A stretch of 53,087 nucleotides of DNA, from the NCBI GenBank assembly GCA_028820845.1, contig JAPPII010000065.1, positions 1-53,087 of the forward strand. Reading direction: 5' to 3'. The stretch's first letter is position 1, and each line of letters starts with the position of its first letter. Shown piece by piece: positions 33,561 to 42,345 of the stretch. The notes beneath the pieces are model-generated. The model was not told the origin of the DNA, searched no databases, and saw only the letters and a program-made list of their open reading frames with translations. The DNA is from Candidatus Poribacteria bacterium (GTDB taxonomy: Bacteria > Poribacteria > WGA-4E > WGA-3G). The position numbers and the translations under genes are program-made.

Positions 33561-35201
33561 ATGGAAAACGAAACAAAATCCGTAGACAATCAGAATCAAA
33601 GCGTCACCCGTGCCGCTGGAATTGTCAGTATCGCCGTGATGGGGTCGCGGCTATTAGGACTCGCACGCGAAGCAGCGATCGCATACTATTTCCGGTCGAA
33701 CCTCAGTGGCGACGCTTTTTATTTGGCGTTTCGTATTCCAAACTTTTTGCGGGACCTGTTTGGCGAAGGCATTTTGAGTAAAGCGTTTATTACGACATTC
33801 CTCGCCACAGAGGCTGAGGATGGAGAGCAGGCAGCGTGGAATCTCGCAAACCGTGTCTTTAATTTAACGTTTCTCGTCCTGACAGGTATCGCGATCCTCG
33901 GCATCGCTTTCGCACCTACTATTGTTGATGTCTTGGCGCGCGAGGATTTTGACAAAAGGTTAGATGCCACTGCCCACTACGGGTTTGATACCAAAGTTGA
34001 ATTAACAATCTATCTCACTCAATTGATGTTTCCCTACCTTCTCTTTGTTTCGTTGGCGGCGATTGCGATGGGACTGTTGAACAGCAAAGGGAAGTTCGGC
34101 ATTCCAGCATGTGCGTCCTCGTTCTTTAACATCAGTTCGCTCGTTATCGGTGTAGGTGGTTACTATTTATTTCCAATGGCTGGGATGCATCCTGTAACGG
34201 GAATGGCTATCGGTGTGTTCGTTGGTGGGAGCGCCCAATTCGCAATTCAGGTGCCGTCTATGTATCGCGTCGGCTTTCGATACCGTCCGCTGCTGAGTCT
34301 ACGCGATCCGAGGGTGCTTCAAGTTATTCGTCTGGTTGGACCTGCTGTATTAGGGGTCGCTGTCGTGCAGGTGAACCAATTTACGAATACGTTCTTTATT
34401 ACATCAGGATCTGCTTGGTTAACATGGATTAGCCGTGCCTACCGCGTTGTGCATCTCCCGATAGGACTGTTCGGTGTGGCGATTTCAACAGTCGCACTTC
34501 CGCAGCTTGCCAAGTTCGCAACAACCGGAGAGACAGAGAATTTCCGCAACTCTCTCTCTTACGCCCTCCGTCTGATGCTTATGCTAACAGTCCCCGCTGC
34601 AGTTGGGTTGATGGTCCTATCGGCACCCATCTGCCGATTCCTGTATGAACGCGGAGAGACTGGCGTATCGGACACTGTTGGAACCGCTGGGGTCCTGTTC
34701 GTCTATGCGTTCGGCTTGTGTGGGTTTTCGGCGCTCAAGATCGTTACGGACGGATTTTACGCCTACAAAGATATTCGCGCACCTGTTATCGTCAGTATCT
34801 GTGCCGTTGTCTTCAACATCTATCTAAACTATCTCTTTATCTACCGCGAACTCTTTTTGGACCCCCGCGCCGTAGTGTTTTCAACGGTTTTGACCGTGAC
34901 GCTGAATTGTGCTATGCTACTGCTACTGCTCCGCCGAAAGGTCGGACGGTTGGGACTAAAGGGCATCATCCCACTGACGCTTAAAATCTTAATCGCCTCC
35001 GTAGTGATGGGGTTTGTCTGCTGGTTGGCAAATGGAGTTATTGAAGGCGATTGGCTCGGTACGGAGGGCGTTGCGCCGCGTCTAATCGGCGTATTTGCAC
35101 CAATAGGGTTAAGTCTCATTGTCCTCGCGGGAATGTATAAACTCCTGAGAGTGGCAGAATTCGACGATATTTTGAATATATTTAAGCAACGACTTTTTTA
35201 A
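33561..35201 (+). CDS. murJ: Lipid II flippase MurJ
   Basis: From the ATG at 33561 the protein is 546 aa. The MVF/MurJ pattern is clear: ARAAGIVSI-type start (VTRAAGIVSIAVMGSRLLGL), DAFYLAFRIPNFLRDLFGEG, LSKAFITTFL, then many membrane helices (family norm 14). It moves lipid-linked murein precursor across the inner membrane. The 21 residues encoded before 33561 are translated repeat and are excluded. The ribosome site (GAAAAG) is weak. Confidence 0.94.
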   Translation: MENETKSVDNQNQSVTRAAGIVSIAVMGSRLLGLAREAAIAYYFRSNLSGDAFYLAFRIPNFLRDLFGEGILSKAFITTFLATEAEDGEQAAWNLANRVFNLTFLVLTGIAILGIAFAPTIVDVLAREDFDKRLDATAHYGFDTKVELTIYLTQLMFPYLLFVSLAAIAMGLLNSKGKFGIPACASSFFNISSLVIGVGGYYLFPMAGMHPVTGMAIGVFVGGSAQFAIQVPSMYRVGFRYRPLLSLRDPRVLQVIRLVGPAVLGVAVVQVNQFTNTFFITSGSAWLTWISRAYRVVHLPIGLFGVAISTVALPQLAKFATTGETENFRNSLSYALRLMLMLTVPAAVGLMVLSAPICRFLYERGETGVSDTVGTAGVLFVYAFGLCGFSALKIVTDGFYAYKDIRAPVIVSICAVVFNIYLNYLFIYRELFLDPRAVVFSTVLTVTLNCAMLLLLLRRKVGRLGLKGIIPLTLKILIASVVMGFVCWLANGVIEGDWLGTEGVAPRLIGVFAPIGLSLIVLAGMYKLLRVAEFDDILNIFKQRLF

Positions 35202-35344
35202 ACTATTGAGTCTGAGCTGCTGCGTCCGTTGTCCTTGCAGTATTTCAATTAATAAAAAACAATTCATAACCCAGAGCAGGCTTCTTATTAATTTTTCATC
35301 GGCGTTGACAACGGAAACGCCGCCCAGGAGTACATAGTTAAAAA
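35202..35344 (+). other. murJ-hisF spacer with thiE-tail-like fragment
   Basis: At 35208-35240 an 11-codon run encodes ESELLRPLSLQ in frame with murJ's stop, the same peptide as the thiE tail at 31906-31938. All five nucleotide differences are synonymous. It ends in TAA TAA soon after. A CCAGGAG site lies about 14 bases before hisF. Confidence 0.5.
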
Positions 35345-36124
35345 ATGCTAACAAAACGGATAATTCCATGTTTAGATGTCCGTGCCGGAAAAGTCACGAA
35401 GGGTGTCGCCTTTCAGGGCAATGTCGATGTCGGCGACCCCGTTGAGATGGCGCGGTTCTATTACGAAGGCGGTGCCGATGAACTCGTCTTTTACGACATC
35501 ACAGCCAGCAATGAACGCCGCGATATAATGATTGATGTCGTCTCTGCTGTCGCCGCTGAGATTTTTATTCCTTTTTCTGTCGGTGGTGGGTTGCGGACGC
35601 TCGAGGACATGCGTCGTGTTCTACTTGCGGGCGCAGAAAAGGTGAGTATAGATTCCGGTGCCGTGCGGAATCCCGATATCATCGCCGAAGGCGCGCGAGC
35701 GTTTGGAAGCCAATGTGTTGTGCTGAGCATGCAGGTGAAACGCGTTCGGGAAAGTGAACAGATTCCGAGCGGTTATGAAATTTACATAGACGGTGGACGG
35801 ACACCGGTCGGTTGGGATGCCTTGGAGTGGTCAGCAAGGGGTGTTGATTTGGGTGCCGGTGAAATCGTTGTTAATAGCATCGATGCAGATGGCACGAAGG
35901 CGGGATATGAACTCGAATTAACCGGTGCTATTGCAGATTTAGTCTCAGTGCCTGTTATTGCCTCCGGCGGCGCAGGAAACCCACAGCACTTACGGGATGT
36001 CTTTGTCGAAAGCAACGCCGATGCTGCGATCGTCGCCTCTATCACACACTATGGCGAATTCACAATCGAAAACATCAAAACCTATCTCGCTGACGAAGGT
36101 GTAAGTGTGCGGGATACATGGTAG
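35345..36124 (+). CDS. hisF: Imidazole glycerol phosphate synthase cyclase subunit, with D130 replaced
   Basis: The 259-aa TIM barrel matches HisF from end to end: [20 protein letters not shown] with catalytic D11, [48 protein letters not shown]. HisF makes IGP and AICAR from PRFAR using ammonia from HisH. The second catalytic acid, normally D130 in an AIDAKR-like strand, is Gln here (SMQVKR, codon CAG at 35732). The frame is intact, so this is either a lineage-specific active variant or an enzyme with altered chemistry. No hisH or other his gene is in the window. Confidence 0.9.
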   Translation: MLTKRIIPCLDVRAGKVTKGVAFQGNVDVGDPVEMARFYYEGGADELVFYDITASNERRDIMIDVVSAVAAEIFIPFSVGGGLRTLEDMRRVLLAGAEKVSIDSGAVRNPDIIAEGARAFGSQCVVLSMQVKRVRESEQIPSGYEIYIDGGRTPVGWDALEWSARGVDLGAGEIVVNSIDADGTKAGYELELTGAIADLVSVPVIASGGAGNPQHLRDVFVESNADAAIVASITHYGEFTIENIKTYLADEGVSVRDTW

Positions 36125-36245
36125 AATGGCTGTCGGCTATCAGTAGTCAGCAGTCAGAAAGAGAACCTCGTGGCAGAAAGCAACAGGCAACTGCTACAGG
36201 TCTTAACCAACAACTGACAACCGATGACTGATAACTATTAAAATG
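36125..36245. repeat. Fold-back repeat between hisF and ilvE-like gene
   Basis: The left arm GGCTGTCGGCTATCAGTAGT faces a right arm AACTGACAACCGATGACTGA, with an AACCAACAACTG unit joined on. The left arm starts like that of the element at 45287 (GGCTGTCGGCTGTCAGC). Confidence 0.5.
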
Positions 36246-36253
36246 GAGAAAAT

Positions 36254-37156
36254 ATGGAACCTAAGTTACCTGATGCAAGAAACGAAAATATATTAATCCA
36301 CGTCAACGGTGAACTCCTACCCCGCGAAGATGCAAAAATCTCCGTATTCGACAGCCTTGTTCAAGGCGGAGACGGCGTATGGGAAGGCTTACGTGTCTAT
36401 AACGGAAAAATCTTCGCGTTGGAGGCACATCTCGACCGACTCATGGATTCTGCACATGCTATGGCATTCGCTGGCATTCCGACACGCGATGAAATTAAAA
36501 AGGCGATTTTTGAAACACTCGAAGCCAACGGGATGCGGGACGGTGTGCATATCCGTCTAACGCTCAGCCGCGGGAAAAAGGTCACGTCGAGTATGGATGC
36601 CCGCGTCAATCAGTACGGCACGACTTTAATCGTAATAGCGGAGTGGAAGCCGCCCATCTACGCCAGCAGCGGTGTCCGCCTGATTACCTCAGCAATCCGA
36701 CGGAACCCACCCCAGTGTGTTGATTCTAAAATCCATCATAACAACCTGATTAACAACATCCTTGCCAAAATTGAAGCAAACGTCGCTGGCGTGGATGATG
36801 CGATTATGCTCGACATCCACGGGTATGTTTCAGAGACGAATGCGACGAATATTTTTATCATAAAACGTGGGCATGTCCTGACACCACACGCCGATAGCTG
36901 CCTACCAGGGATTACACGGGGAACGGTCATCCAAATCGCTCGCGACGCTGGTATTCCCTTGACAGAGCGGAATGTTTCGTTAGTTGAAGTCTACACAGCG
37001 GATGAAGTCTTCACGACGGGAACTGTGGGTGAGTTGAGTCCGGTCTTAGAAGTTGATGGTAGGAAAATTGGGAGCAAGGACGTTGGTCCTGTGACGACCC
37101 GACTGCAGGGACTTTATGCGGAACTGACAGCCAACGAGGGCGAACCGTTGCCATAA
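36254..37156 (+). CDS. ilvE: Class IV aminotransferase, branched-chain type
   Basis: The 300-aa PLP enzyme shows GDGVWEGLRVYNGKIFALEA, the PLP lysine K159 in SKIHHNNLINN, E194 in SETNATNIF and FTTGTVGELSPV. This fits IlvE and also D-amino-acid or 4-amino-4-deoxychorismate lyase relatives, so substrate is likely but not certainly branched-chain 2-oxo acids. GGAGAAAAT precedes the ATG by about 4-9 bases. It stands alone after hisF. Confidence 0.85.
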   Translation: MEPKLPDARNENILIHVNGELLPREDAKISVFDSLVQGGDGVWEGLRVYNGKIFALEAHLDRLMDSAHAMAFAGIPTRDEIKKAIFETLEANGMRDGVHIRLTLSRGKKVTSSMDARVNQYGTTLIVIAEWKPPIYASSGVRLITSAIRRNPPQCVDSKIHHNNLINNILAKIEANVAGVDDAIMLDIHGYVSETNATNIFIIKRGHVLTPHADSCLPGITRGTVIQIARDAGIPLTERNVSLVEVYTADEVFTTGTVGELSPVLEVDGRKIGSKDVGPVTTRLQGLYAELTANEGEPLP

Positions 37157-37167
37157 AAGCATTCTGA

Positions 37168-37353
37168 TTATCGGTTCGGATTGGCAGCATGGGCAAAACA
37201 GGCGAGAATGTCCGTTTCAGTTAAATACGGAAAATCGTCAAGAATTTCCGCTACTGTCATACCGGATGCAAGATATTCAAAAATATCGTAAACGGTAATC
37301 CGCATGCCCCGAATGCAGGGTTGCCCACTGCGTTTACCGGGTTCATAAGTACA
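37168..37353 (-). pseudogene. DUF433 antitoxin-like remnant lacking its start
   Basis: Minus-strand codons encode GQPCIRGMRITVYDIFEYLA and SGMTVAEILDDFPYLTETDI, the classic DUF433 core, ending NPNR and TAA at 37168. Upstream, YEPGKRS is still in frame, but no start codon fits and an in-frame stop precedes it. It overlaps, in another frame, the end of the PIN remnant. Confidence 0.65.
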
Positions 37354-37436
37354 TCTTGATCAAAAACTGCGAACAGCAGTGGTAAACGCTGAATCTTGGC
37401 GAAAATTGAGAGGATGTCGGTATCAATAAAGACCAA
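37257..37436 (-). pseudogene. Truncated PIN-domain toxin
   Basis: From a TTG at 37436, six bases after the antitoxin stop, the frame gives VFIDTDILSIFAKIQRLP and LLFAVFDQDVL. This is the first strand and acidic residue of a PIN nuclease. It then runs into DUF433 DNA in the wrong frame and stops at 59 codons. About three quarters of the toxin, including the other acidic residues, is missing, so no activity is expected. Confidence 0.6.
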
Positions 37437-37442
37437 GGTTTA

Positions 37443-37790
37443 CTATTCCTTTGTCTTACTCTTTTCTCTGTGAAAGCTTTTGATAAGCGAAACGCCCTCC
37501 TTCAATTCCTCTACTGACCCAACCTCAACAATTTTCAAAATGCCTCTCGTTTTTAAAACCTCTTCAAACTCAAAACGGTGCAGCCCAGCTAGTTCCGAGG
37601 CTCTCGCAAGTGTCACTTCTCCCGCTTGATAGAGTTGGATTGAAGCATCAAGGTGAGATTTCTTTTTTTCGCGGACCAGGTTCTCGAGGGCTTCAACGAT
37701 TAAGGTGTGAGGGTCAGGATAGAGTCCCGCACCAATCAGAGCATCGACCTCTTTTTTAAGAGTAGGTGAGTGAATTTCAATCTGTAGCAT
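37443..37790 (-). CDS. UPF0175-like antitoxin
   Basis: From the ATG at 37790 the protein is 115 aa: MLQIEIHSPTLKKEVDAL, a VEALENLVREKKKS helix, then LYQAGEVTLARASELAGLHR, the HTH-like pattern of UPF0175 proteins, which pair with PIN or DUF3368 toxins. GAGGAGA stands 8 bases before this ATG, so it is preferred over the ATG at 37850. Its toxin partner downstream is only a remnant, leaving an orphan antitoxin. A strong promoter lies about 110 bases upstream. Confidence 0.75.
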   Translation of the reverse strand: MLQIEIHSPTLKKEVDALIGAGLYPDPHTLIVEALENLVREKKKSHLDASIQLYQAGEVTLARASELAGLHRFEFEEVLKTRGILKIVEVGSVEELKEGVSLIKSFHREKSKTKE

Positions 37791-37897
37791 TGGGATACTC
37801 TCCTCAGAACTTACGTAAGCGTCAGATTTTGCAAGTTTCCCTGTTTTCATCCGTATATGTCCACAGAAACAGAGAATCTCATGAGACCTGCATTAAA

Positions 37898-37926
37898 AGA
37901 TAACATGTTTCGCCTTGATTTGTCAA
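37898..37926 (-). promoter_or_regulatory. Promoter for the orphan antitoxin
   Basis: On the minus strand TTGACA (37926-37921) and TTATCT (37903-37898) are 17 bases apart. Confidence 0.6.
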
Positions 37927-37999
37927 ACTAACTTTTCCATGCCTCTGTTCTTTGTTTAATAGACCTGTGTTGTATTCCAACGTGAAATCTGTACAGACC

Positions 38000-39400
38000 T
38001 TAAATCTCAAGCTGCACAAAAACGAGATACACACCCGACATCAGGACCGCCAGAAATAGCACCAACAGCAGTAAATCCATTGCTGCGGTGTTGAAGTCTT
38101 TGCTTAGGTTGAGCGTATCCTTAAATTTAGGGATCGCTTCTGGACTGACAGGTTTCTGCGACATCCCTTCTTGAATTCCGATAACGTGAAGACTCTCCGG
38201 GTCTGCTCTATCGGTATCAATGACGAATTCGCGGTATTCACGAGCATACCGCTGCACATTCTCAATAAATTGCAAATGCCGTTCAAATCCAGTGCTAGCA
38301 AAAGATTCAAAGAGGCGTTGAACGATTGCTGTGGGTGAGATGCGGGTTATCGCCCGCGCCTGTTTCCCCTGTTTAATCTGCTGCTTCAAGTACGCCTCAT
38401 TGAAACGTTCGTGTTCTTCTGCTTCCGTGGTAACATACTCGCCAAGCACGCGCACCGATGGCGTAGTTTGTGAGTCTCCATACTTATCTTGGTATACCTC
38501 ACGCGCTTCGTCCGCCATTTGGATGCGCTGCTCCCAAAATTTCATATATGCCACCGGCACCGAGGTGCGACTGCCAATAGACGCTAACGTATTCGGCATA
38601 AATATTACAAAACTTACCCAAATCAACAATAGAACCACAAGGCTCACACCACTCTCCCTCGCCACTGCGGAGATGAGGAGACCGAGAGCGATAAACAGGC
38701 AGACGTAGAGGATAACGATACCATACAAAACACCTAAACGTCTCCATGCTTCAGCATTGAGTTGGACTGTCTCTGAGGTAGAGATGAGGAGTAGGTTCAT
38801 CAACACTGCAATTGCAAACGGAATATTAATGCTGATGAATGCCCCTAAAAATTTGCCTATCAATACCGTGTGTCGTGGAATTGGGTTTGCCAAGGTCAGC
38901 CGCAATGTGCCGCGTTCCAGTTCACCAGAGATTGCGTCAAAAGTGAACAGAATCGCGACAAAGCTCAGCACATAACCGACGATGAACGCCCAATCCAGAG
39001 TGGTGAAATCAGGCCGGATATCCCGTAGATTCGGTGTCTCTTGTGGGTATCCGATTCGCCAAACCGGTCTCGCGTTGGCGATGTGGCGAACGAAATTACG
39101 CCCAATAGCATGCTTGGGTAGAAATGCCTCATCGCCTTCCGCACAGAAACGGAGGGGTGAGGGTGCTTTATGGAGGTCTCCAGGTCCTTCAGTCGCGAGG
39201 CGGTATAAACTGGTGCTACGTGCCTCTAACGTCTTTATAGCATCAGCAGCAGCGTTGTGATATGCTTGTGTCCGCGCCGGATGTTCACGCAAATGCACAA
39301 CAGCATTGGTTAGCATCAATACCAGAAGCAGAACAGTTGCTAATGCGAAACGTAGGCTATTCAGGTTGTCGTAGATTTCACGTTTTGCAATATGCCACAT
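38000..39400 (-). CDS. ABC-2/DUF3526-type permease, type B, copy 5 (last of array)
   Basis: The 466-aa protein starts MWHIAKREIYDN; the preceding GTG frame is overlap with the gene before it and is left out. Like all B types it has a helix at about 17-36, an outside domain with the PSPLRFCAEG motif, helices near 140, 185, 215 and 245, a long second outside domain (about 265-435) and a final helix. Its coupling-helix motif is SGELERGTLRLTL, against SGERERGTLRLML in most siblings. It ends LEI (GAGATT) where the other B genes end EV (GAGGT), matching the fact that no gene follows for which a ribosome site is needed. Confidence 0.87.
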   Translation of the reverse strand: MWHIAKREIYDNLNSLRFALATVLLLVLMLTNAVVHLREHPARTQAYHNAAADAIKTLEARSTSLYRLATEGPGDLHKAPSPLRFCAEGDEAFLPKHAIGRNFVRHIANARPVWRIGYPQETPNLRDIRPDFTTLDWAFIVGYVLSFVAILFTFDAISGELERGTLRLTLANPIPRHTVLIGKFLGAFISINIPFAIAVLMNLLLISTSETVQLNAEAWRRLGVLYGIVILYVCLFIALGLLISAVARESGVSLVVLLLIWVSFVIFMPNTLASIGSRTSVPVAYMKFWEQRIQMADEAREVYQDKYGDSQTTPSVRVLGEYVTTEAEEHERFNEAYLKQQIKQGKQARAITRISPTAIVQRLFESFASTGFERHLQFIENVQRYAREYREFVIDTDRADPESLHVIGIQEGMSQKPVSPEAIPKFKDTLNLSKDFNTAAMDLLLLVLFLAVLMSGVYLVFVQLEI

Positions 39401-39404
39401 CAAC

Positions 39405-40898
39405 CTACACCTCACTTCTGATGAAAATGAGAACGATGCCCATAAACAGCGCGAGGTTACATATTAATAAGAGGAATAGGTCTGGCAATGCCCGTTTTGC
39501 ATTCAGCCGGACATCACTTCTCTCAAAGCTAAACTCGGGGAGTGTGCTCCAGTCTACTGCACCTTTATCAGCAATGAACCACTCTCGTGAAGCAAACGCC
39601 TCCTTCGCGTAGAAATAGTCAATTAGGATCCTCCGGTAACGTCGCGCCGCGTCGAAAAAATCTCTGAGACCCAAAAAGTCAGTTCCTACCCACGCCTGTG
39701 TTGCGGCATCGTAGATGCCCACGGGTGAAAGTTTCAACAGTGTTCTATCCATTTCGGCTTGTCGAACAAAAATGTCATCGAGTGCCTGCTTTTGGATGAA
39801 CCATGCTCTTTCTGCGGCATCGACAACCAACGGTTCAACATAAGCGTAGTATCTCTTGGCAATCGGGACATACTGTTCAAAGTCGGGAGAAATTTCCGAA
39901 ATCTCGCTCATATTTTCGAGATATGGCGAGAGGGTTACTGGATCTATGTATGCATCCGTGTAAATTCCTAACACTTCATTAAACCGAGAGTCCTTTCCGA
40001 CGACCCCCTCCCTTTCAAGGAACTTTTGTCGTTCCCTCTTATATTCGTCCACAATCTGTTGAATTTGATTTTTCGCGATCTTTGTGCGCGCCTGAATATC
40101 ACCGCCGGGGTTAACCGTTGCCCGAATCAGATTTGGGTACAAGAGTATCAGAAATCCCCATATAAACATTGCCAACATCAACGCCGTACCCGTTCTACGG
40201 GTCGTCGCAGAAATCAACAATCCGATGAGGTAGAACAGAGACAGATAAGCAAACGATGTAAGCACAATCCCGGCGATGCGGAGAAAATCAGCTGTTGATA
40301 ATGGAATCGAACCTGTTAGTAACAACAGCGCAAAGAGTAGGCTTAATAGCAATGGAACTAACAGACACGCCATCGCACTCATATATTTTGCAAGCAGGAT
40401 CTCTCCGCGTCCGACAGGCTGTGCGAGGACGAGACGTAACGTGCCGCGCTCACGTTCCCCCGCAATCGCATCGTAAGCGAATATCAATCCCATTAAACTT
40501 AAGACGACCTCAAAGACAAACACAATATCCATTGAAGAGAAGAAGGCGATAAATGGGTTATCTGTGCCGTGCATCTGAGCATCCCAGAGCGTCGGCACAA
40601 ATCCGTGCCAGATGCCGCTAAGGTTACCTAAGCGTTTATCTAACCCGACATTGAAAATGCTCAATGGATTCGGCGGACGGTCAACGAACAGGTACATCGT
40701 GGAATAGGTCTGCGCCTCCCGTAATTGCGCATCATGCATTTTGACGGCATCGTTGTAACTCTCCAACCGCTGTTTGTAATCTTGAATAAGCACAGCAGTA
40801 TTCGCAACAACGAGCAGCAATGTGATGAGCAGGACCGCTGCGAAACGAAAGGTCATCAGATTGTCAAGGAGTTCTCGGCGAATAAGTGTCATTAACAT
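39405..40898 (-). CDS. ABC-2/DUF3526-type permease, type A, copy 5
   Basis: The 497-aa protein starts MLMTLIRRELLDN. The A-type hallmarks are present: RPPNPLSIFNVGLDKRLGN in the first outside domain, GERERGTLRLVLAQPVGRG on the cytoplasmic side, and WFIADKGAVDWSTLPEFSF before the last helix. The second outside domain lacks the DPVPGE element of copies A1-A3 (it has EGVVGKDSRF), making A5 the most divergent A protein. It follows B4 after TAA-TAA-ATG in frame. Its SEV end (GAGGTG) lies just before the B5 start. Confidence 0.87.
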   Translation of the reverse strand: MLMTLIRRELLDNLMTFRFAAVLLITLLLVVANTAVLIQDYKQRLESYNDAVKMHDAQLREAQTYSTMYLFVDRPPNPLSIFNVGLDKRLGNLSGIWHGFVPTLWDAQMHGTDNPFIAFFSSMDIVFVFEVVLSLMGLIFAYDAIAGERERGTLRLVLAQPVGRGEILLAKYMSAMACLLVPLLLSLLFALLLLTGSIPLSTADFLRIAGIVLTSFAYLSLFYLIGLLISATTRRTGTALMLAMFIWGFLILLYPNLIRATVNPGGDIQARTKIAKNQIQQIVDEYKRERQKFLEREGVVGKDSRFNEVLGIYTDAYIDPVTLSPYLENMSEISEISPDFEQYVPIAKRYYAYVEPLVVDAAERAWFIQKQALDDIFVRQAEMDRTLLKLSPVGIYDAATQAWVGTDFLGLRDFFDAARRYRRILIDYFYAKEAFASREWFIADKGAVDWSTLPEFSFERSDVRLNAKRALPDLFLLLICNLALFMGIVLIFIRSEV

Positions 40899-40901
40899 TT
40901 A

Positions 40902-42344
40902 TTATACCTCGGCCCGCACAAACGCGAGATACGCTGCGGATAGAAGCACCATAACAAACAAAGCCAACAATAGTATCTCTATTGCTCTGTTATTGAGGTC
41001 TTGACTGAGGTCGAATGTATCTTCAAATTTCGGAACCGCCTCTGGGCTGACAGGTTTCTGGGACATGCCTTCACGAATGTTTATGATATGGCGGCTTTCA
41101 GGGTCCCCTCTATCCCTGTCAACGATGAATTCACGGAGCTGTCGGGCGTAGTGTTGTGTATTCTCCACAAATTGCAGGTGCCGCTCAAATCCGGTACCAG
41201 CAAACGCTTCAATCAGGTGCTGCAGAAGTGTAGTGGGTGAGATGCTGGTGATGGCGCGGGCGCGGTGCATCTGAGCACTCCGGTACTTTAATTGCTCTTC
41301 CTGCCAGCGTTCCCGTCTTTCAGCGTTTTCAGTGTAAAAATCGCTTTTTCCTCTTAACGTCCTGTCATCCAATTCATCCGACCAGATCCACTCATCGTAT
41401 TTATCCCATAGGTCCTCTTGAACTGGATTCCGCTGTTGCCAATATTTATTGAAGGACACGGCAGGTGAAAAGCTGCTCGCAATTGAAGCGAGGGTACTCG
41501 GCATAAAAGCGACAAAGGTTACCCACGTCAAAAGCAGTATCATCAGGCTCACCGCGCTCCGTTGTACACGCGTGGAGACTAATAACCCTAACGCCAGAAA
41601 GAGACTCGTATACAGAAGGGCGAGACAGAAAATGATACCTAAACGTCCATAAGCTTCTGTTGTTAGGTGAACAGTATTTGCGGTCGAAATCAACAAAAGG
41701 TTTACCAACACAGCAAGCGTGAGCGGTATACTAATACTGAGCAATGCCCCTAAAAATTTGCAGATAAGGACAGTGTGTCGGGGAATTGAATTGGCTAACA
41801 TCAATCGGAGTGTGCCACGCTCGCGTTCACCGGAGAAGGCATCAAAGGTGAACAAGAGTGCCAGTAGACTCAGGATGTAACCGATGATGAACGCCCAATC
41901 CACTTGTGAAACGTCCGGTCCAACGCTCTTGTTCTGGAGGTTGGCATCTGGGTACGACAGGGTCCAGACACCTTGGAGTACCACCTTCTCTTCATTTGAA
42001 TCGGGCACGGACATCGTCGCGAATACGTATGGTTCTTCTACTTTGATCGTATCTGGTAGGAGGGGACCCCCTCCGTTTGCACAGAAGTGAAGGGGAGACG
42101 GCTTTTTGTAGAAATTTCCCGGCCCGTATTGTGCCAGTGTATAAAGACTGTCCTCAGCGCGAGTCGTTAAGTGATTCAAAGATTCGGCGACAGCATCCCG
42201 ATATCGCTGGACATGTTTCGGATGCTCTCGGAGATGTCTAACGGCATTGGTTACCATCAGTGCCAGCAACAATACAGTTGTTAGAGCGAATCGGAGGCTA
42301 TTGAGGTTATCGTAGATTTCGCGTTTGGTAATATGCCAAATCAT
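40902..42344 (-). CDS. ABC-2/DUF3526-type permease, type B, copy 4
   Basis: The 480-aa protein starts MIWHITKREIYDN at the ATG two bases after the A4 stop (TAG-G-ATG). It is the longest B copy; extra length lies in the first outside domain (VFATMSVPDSNEEKVVLQGV region after PSPLHFCANG) and in a Trp-rich part of the second (QEDLWDKYDEWIWSDELDD). The cytoplasmic SGERERGTLRLMLANSIPRH motif is canonical. It ends AEV (GAGGTA). Confidence 0.88.
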   Translation of the reverse strand: MIWHITKREIYDNLNSLRFALTTVLLLALMVTNAVRHLREHPKHVQRYRDAVAESLNHLTTRAEDSLYTLAQYGPGNFYKKPSPLHFCANGGGPLLPDTIKVEEPYVFATMSVPDSNEEKVVLQGVWTLSYPDANLQNKSVGPDVSQVDWAFIIGYILSLLALLFTFDAFSGERERGTLRLMLANSIPRHTVLICKFLGALLSISIPLTLAVLVNLLLISTANTVHLTTEAYGRLGIIFCLALLYTSLFLALGLLVSTRVQRSAVSLMILLLTWVTFVAFMPSTLASIASSFSPAVSFNKYWQQRNPVQEDLWDKYDEWIWSDELDDRTLRGKSDFYTENAERRERWQEEQLKYRSAQMHRARAITSISPTTLLQHLIEAFAGTGFERHLQFVENTQHYARQLREFIVDRDRGDPESRHIINIREGMSQKPVSPEAVPKFEDTFDLSQDLNNRAIEILLLALFVMVLLSAAYLAFVRAEV

Positions 42345-42345
42345 C

